Part shown: positions 13,667 to 16,955 of the stretch, in pieces | Numbering within the stretch: the first letter of the stretch is position 1 | Layout of the letters: every line of letters begins with the position of its first letter | NCBI GenBank assembly: GCA_948629335.1 | Contig: CAPHZB010000029.1 | Span: forward strand, 1 to 16,955 | Source: an uncultured Bacilli bacterium | Lineage (GTDB): Bacteria > Bacillota_I > Bacilli_A > RF39 > UBA660 | Direction: 5' to 3' | Length of the DNA: 16,955 nucleotides | The notes under the pieces: model-generated | What the model saw: the letters and a program-made list of their open reading frames with translations, nothing else | Told to the model about the DNA's origin: nothing | Database searches by the model: none | Translations under genes and position numbers: made by a program

Positions 13667-14677
13667 TCACTTCTTTCTTTTTATGTTTAGAAAAATCGCA
13701 CCTACAATCATTCCAAAATAATAAGTAATGAATCTCCAAAGGAGCATAATCGCATTTAAAATTGGGCCTGTAATGAAGGTAGAATAAAAAGTAACAAAGG
13801 CATATTCTAACCCACCAGTTCCACCAGGGATAGGAACAAAAGAACCAATCATCATAATATAAGCAGATGCAATAATACACTCATAAGCGTTCATGCTTTC
13901 CATATCTCCAATTCCATATAAAAGGACAAGTGGAATAAGATAAAAAAGAAGTAATGCTATGAAATTACATAAAATCATAAAACAAAAATTCTTTTTATCT
14001 TTTACTAATATTTTCGCACCTTCATTAAAATCTATCAAATATTGATTAAATTTAGCAATGGTCTTTTCTTTATCTTTAACAATTCTTACTTTGTTTAAAA
14101 CTTTAATAACAAAATCAACTAAAATGCGATTTAATTTTTTTGTAAAACTAATCACAAATAAAATCACAATCACAGCTAGATTCGCTATAAACCCAACGGC
14201 TACTAAATAGCCTAAAAAACGATTATTTGGAAAAATGTGTAAAAACGCATTACAGATAACAGCAGTTGTTCCTAAAAATACAAGAGCAATTTGATATACA
14301 ATAAAATTTTGTATAGATACATTTGTTGCTTCTGTTACTTTTAATTTTTGTTTTGTTAAAGAATAAATTTCATAGGGTTGCCCTCCGCTTGAAAAGGGAG
14401 TCACCGCATGAAAGAAATTGGTTTCTACTACTAATCGTAAAGCATGAAAGAAAGTAAAATCTTCCTTAAATTTTCTTGTTGAAATTCGCATCACGATGGC
14501 TTTAAATATCCAATAAGCAATAATTAATACAAATGCTAATACTAAGTAGAATTTATTAATATGGACAATTTGATCTATAATTTCTTCATAATTATCTTTT
14601 AAGGAAAAATATAATACAATTGCTGTAAAGAGGAAGATTAAAAGAAAACTCTCAATTCTTTTAATCATACTATTCAT
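13667..14677 (-). CDS. Flippase-like integral membrane protein (UPF0104 / LPG synthase TM family)
   Basis: A 336-residue polytopic protein of the YbhN/AglD-type family, the membrane half of MprF without the catalytic domain. About seven or eight hydrophobic segments are visible, beginning at residues 6-24. The family signatures are FSSGGQPYEIYSLTK and PIPGGTGGLEYAF. Relatives move or modify lipid-linked compounds across the membrane. Next to a diacylglycerol glucosyltransferase-like gene, a role in handling the glycolipid product is plausible but inferred. I start at 14677, where GAGG lies 6 bases upstream of ATG; this overlaps the last codons of pgk (ATGAATAG). An earlier in-frame ATG at 14698 has no ribosome binding site. 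Translationally coupled with pgk and the glycosyltransferase. Confidence 0.88.
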   Translation of the reverse strand: MNSMIKRIESFLLIFLFTAIVLYFSLKDNYEEIIDQIVHINKFYLVLAFVLIIAYWIFKAIVMRISTRKFKEDFTFFHALRLVVETNFFHAVTPFSSGGQPYEIYSLTKQKLKVTEATNVSIQNFIVYQIALVFLGTTAVICNAFLHIFPNNRFLGYLVAVGFIANLAVIVILFVISFTKKLNRILVDFVIKVLNKVRIVKDKEKTIAKFNQYLIDFNEGAKILVKDKKNFCFMILCNFIALLLFYLIPLVLLYGIGDMESMNAYECIIASAYIMMIGSFVPIPGGTGGLEYAFVTFYSTFITGPILNAIMLLWRFITYYFGMIVGAIFLNIKRKK

Positions 14678-15857
14678 CTTTATCCTCAATAATTTCAATG
14701 CCTGGTAACTTTTTCCCCTCGAGTAATTCTAAAGATGCTCCACCACCAGTTGATATATGCGTCATATACTCCTTATATCCAAAGGAGATTACAGATGCAG
14801 CAGTGTCTCCTCCACCAATGATTTTAATCGCATCTATATCCTTTAGTATTTCTAAAATTCCCTTCGTTCCGTAAGAAAATGCTTCCAATTCTGCATAACC
14901 TAACGTTCCATTCCACACAACTAATTCACTTTTTTGTAAGTATTCTTTAAATCGTTGAACTGTTTTGGGTCCAATATCTAAACCAATATCGTTTTCATCA
15001 AAAGCATCTATTTCGCAAGTATGGACATCTTTTTCTGCAATTTCTTTCGCATTGACACTATCTATAGGTAAAACAATTTTATCTTTATATTTTTCTAACA
15101 TTGCCTCACAAAACGGAAGGCTTTCTGTATCAACTAGGGAGGCTTTAACATCTACTCCCTTTGCCTTTAAAAATGTATACGCCATAGCTCCACCAATAAG
15201 AATATAATCGGCCTTCTCTCCTAAAGATTGGATGACCCCTACTTTATCACTGACTTTAGCTCCACCTAATATAATGGTATAAGGATGTTTTTCATGATGA
15301 AGTGCGATATCTAGTTGATTTACTTCCTTTTCCACTAGGAAACCCAAACCACTTGGAAGATGAGAAGCAATACCGACATTGGAAGCATGCGCTCTATGAC
15401 TTGTCCCAAAGGCGTCATTAATAAAGATATCCCCTAAACTTGCCCAGTACCTTCCAAGTTCTTCATCATTTGTACTTTCTAATTTTCCATATAAATCTTC
15501 ATATCTCGTATTTTGTAGAAGAATGATATCTCCTGATTGCATATTTTGAATTGCTGCTTCTACAATAGGTCCCCTTGTGCTTTCTACAAATGTCACCTTT
15601 TTGTCTAGCAATTCACTAAGTCGAGTTGCAACAGGACGTAAATCAGTTTTTTCTAAATCACTTTCTTCCTTTACTCTTCCTAAATGAGATAATAAAATAA
15701 TCTTCGCTTCATTATGTAATGCATATTCTATTGTCTTTAAACTTTCCTTTATTCGGTTATCATCTGTAATCTTTCCATCTTTCATAGGAACATTAAAATC
15801 AACTCGAATAAGCAATCTTTTATTTTTCAAATTAAAGTCTTCAATTGTTTTTTTCAT
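14670..15857 (-). CDS. pgk: Phosphoglycerate kinase
   Basis: The enzyme makes ATP and 3-phosphoglycerate from 1,3-bisphosphoglycerate. The 395 residues match the family. N-domain: RVDFNVP (18-24), LLSHLGRVKEE, LQNTRYE, NDAFGTSHRAHAS. C-domain: LGGAKVSDKVGVI, IGGGDTAAS (347-355), STGGGASLELLEGKKLPG. The nucleotide-loop motif, normally close to WNGPMGVFE, is WNGTLGYAE (315-323), an unusual substitution of an otherwise highly conserved stretch. AGGTGAATAT precedes the ATG. First gene of a four-gene operon with a strong promoter; its end overlaps the flippase-like gene. Confidence 0.98.
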   Translation of the reverse strand: MKKTIEDFNLKNKRLLIRVDFNVPMKDGKITDDNRIKESLKTIEYALHNEAKIILLSHLGRVKEESDLEKTDLRPVATRLSELLDKKVTFVESTRGPIVEAAIQNMQSGDIILLQNTRYEDLYGKLESTNDEELGRYWASLGDIFINDAFGTSHRAHASNVGIASHLPSGLGFLVEKEVNQLDIALHHEKHPYTIILGGAKVSDKVGVIQSLGEKADYILIGGAMAYTFLKAKGVDVKASLVDTESLPFCEAMLEKYKDKIVLPIDSVNAKEIAEKDVHTCEIDAFDENDIGLDIGPKTVQRFKEYLQKSELVVWNGTLGYAELEAFSYGTKGILEILKDIDAIKIIGGGDTAASVISFGYKEYMTHISTGGGASLELLEGKKLPGIEIIEDKDE

Positions 15858-15880
15858 ATATTCACCTATTTTCTATCATT

Positions 15881-15909
15881 ATTGTATATCGAAAACAGTT
15901 TTTTTTCAA
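15881..15909 (-). promoter_or_regulatory. Promoter of the pgk operon
   Basis: TTGAAA at 15909-15904 and TACAAT at 15886-15881 are separated by exactly 17 bases: a near-consensus housekeeping promoter just upstream of pgk. Confidence 0.85.
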
Positions 15910-15937
15910 GGGAATTTCCCTAATATTCTAATTAGAA
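15909..15937. promoter_or_regulatory. Two palindromes abutting the pgk promoter
   Basis: AGGGAATTTCCCT (15909-15921) is a 6-bp inverted repeat around one base and touches the -35. TTCTAATTAGAA (15926-15937) is a perfect 12-base palindrome just beyond it. Their position would suit an operator; the regulator is unknown. Confidence 0.35.
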
Positions 15938-15939
15938 AT

Positions 15940-15971
15940 AAAAAAACTGTAAACATTTTTAGTATTTACAA
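15940..15971 (-). terminator. Terminator of the repeat protein gene
   Basis: On the minus strand TTGTAAA pairs with TTTACAG (7 bp including one wobble) and is followed by seven T. It lies about 70 bases past the stop of the gene at 16039. Confidence 0.7.
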
Positions 15972-16038
15972 TTTTTTATACTTTTAACATTATATAGTAT
16001 TTTTTATTGTTATATCGTTCTACAAAAATAATTAATTT

Positions 16039-16955
16039 TTATACTCCCAATGTATATGGGGATTCTTCTGTCCCATTTCCACCTGTTATTTTTAAAGTTG
16101 ATTTAAGCACAACAATTGGACGTACCATACTTGAAGCACCTTCTAAGATATTTGGCATCCCCTGTAGATTAGGTGTTGATGTACAATAAAATGAATCAAC
16201 AGATGTAGGTTGTCCAAGATCATTAGTATGAAACTTATAAGTATCTGGATTTGTTGTATCATAACTAACATTGTACAACTGACCAACAAAGCTATGATAA
16301 TATACTCCAGAAGAGCCACATTTTGATGCTATCCAATAAGAAGAACCTGTAGAAGAGGTATTTTCTGATAGTGCTATTAAAAATCCTATAGCTCTTTTTA
16401 TTAATTTTAAATCATCATACCCCACATGTCTTGATCCCACTGTAAATCCATCTGTCTCATAAGAGTTGGCAACTTGATTCAATACATCTATATAATTTTC
16501 ATATCCTATTTCTCCCTTAAAGCCAACGCTAGCAGCAGTTTTATAATTTGCTACCACATCTACTGTTCCGTCTTCATTAACTCTGATAACCCTCCATAAA
16601 TCTACATTGCTTGGATTAATAGTCACATTTTCGCCATAACCTGTATCTTTAGCTAAAACCGTATAAGATGTATTAATGGGGGTATAACTTACATAGTCCC
16701 CTCTCATTAATTTACTCCCTAATAGAGGTACCTTCATGCCCACTATTTTTTCCCCATTGACCCAAGCGATTTTTCCTTTATCTATATTCTCAGCCGTTGC
16801 ATCACCAGGAGTCTGGCTAGATAAACTTAGTGCTTCATAAGTTCCTGTTACTTGTTTCCCTCCAACTAATGCTGTTCTTCCTTTTAATATCTGTGAGGCT
16901 GTCGCATTCCCATAATTCGCTTTATTATATAAATCATCTAATGCATTCTGTACAG
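16039..16955 (-). CDS. Repeat-bearing protein of surface or appendage type, 5' end outside the window
   Basis: The frame is open to the window edge, so only the last 305 residues are seen. The visible N-terminal part has two copies of a module 35 residues apart (16905-16840 and 16800-16735). They share the pattern ATAxxIxKGxxAxVxG: ATASQILKGRTALVGG and ATAENIDKGKIAWVNG. Next comes a conserved-looking domain (GDYVSYTPINTSYTVL, LWRVIRVNEDGTVDVVANY), then a serine/threonine/tyrosine-rich region with two cysteines. The end (GGNGTEESPYTLGV) resembles that of secreted or surface proteins from gut Bacillota. No membrane anchor is visible in the part seen. Similar short glycine-containing modules occur in phage tail and surface proteins, so a virion or pilus-like role is possible. 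Function unknown. Confidence 0.75.
   Translation of the reverse strand, partial: VQNALDDLYNKANYGNATASQILKGRTALVGGKQVTGTYEALSLSSQTPGDATAENIDKGKIAWVNGEKIVGMKVPLLGSKLMRGDYVSYTPINTSYTVLAKDTGYGENVTINPSNVDLWRVIRVNEDGTVDVVANYKTAASVGFKGEIGYENYIDVLNQVANSYETDGFTVGSRHVGYDDLKLIKRAIGFLIALSENTSSTGSSYWIASKCGSSGVYYHSFVGQLYNVSYDTTNPDTYKFHTNDLGQPTSVDSFYCTSTPNLQGMPNILEGASSMVRPIVVLKSTLKITGGNGTEESPYTLGV

Noticed and set aside
13653..13880. 75-residue minus-strand frame inside the flippase-like gene
   Set aside because: It is an out-of-frame shadow rich in Cys, Trp and Tyr within a clear membrane protein gene.
1..16955. CRISPR array, tRNA or rRNA genes
   Set aside because: No regularly spaced repeats and no tRNA or rRNA signatures were found apart from the tRNA-like part of tmRNA.

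Overview
The window comes from a low-GC, spore-lineage Bacillota, probably an uncultured gut Bacilli or Erysipelotrichia-like organism. The grounds are very AT-rich intergenic DNA, strong AGGAGG-type ribosome binding sites, a full Spo0A, and a tmRNA whose tag ends in AFA rather than LAA. TGA, TAG and TAA all end genes here (smpB, capA and gpmI, for example), so the mycoplasma code does not apply. Every convincing gene lies on the minus strand, so transcription runs from high to low coordinates.

Right part (16955 to 9177): a 5'-truncated repeat-bearing protein of surface or appendage type comes first. A strong promoter then drives a tight four-gene unit: pgk, a flippase-like membrane protein, a GT4 glycosyltransferase and tpiA. 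Two glycolytic enzymes are thus interleaved with a likely glycolipid pathway. The unit ends in a clear terminator. spo0A follows with its own promoter and two helically phased 0A-box-like sequences, then gpmI with its own promoter. All three glycolytic genes and the sporulation master regulator sit within about 7 kb.

Middle (9055 to 5265): rnr, capA and smpB form a close unit with 8 to 9 base gaps and ribosome binding sites that overlap the preceding stop codons. It ends in a terminator built from the last codons of smpB.

Left part (5260 to 1) is a decayed accessory zone. It holds a frameshifted IS982-like transposase remnant, a short unrecognised coding remnant, and a zinc-dependent phospholipase C-like gene joined in frame to a HAD nucleotidase but split by one TAG codon. 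The tmRNA gene ssrA comes next with its own promoter and terminator, then a small hypothetical gene and an intact IS110-family recombinase. About 465 bases of structured non-coding DNA precede the recombinase and are a candidate bridge RNA region. RNase R, SmpB and tmRNA act together in trans-translation. Here the usual rnr-smpB-ssrA cluster survives, but capA sits between rnr and smpB, and about 2.7 kb of accessory DNA separates smpB from ssrA.

The best candidates for follow-up are the non-coding leader of the IS110 element, the split phospholipase-HAD gene, the 0A-like repeats upstream of spo0A, and the mixed glycolysis/glycolipid operon.
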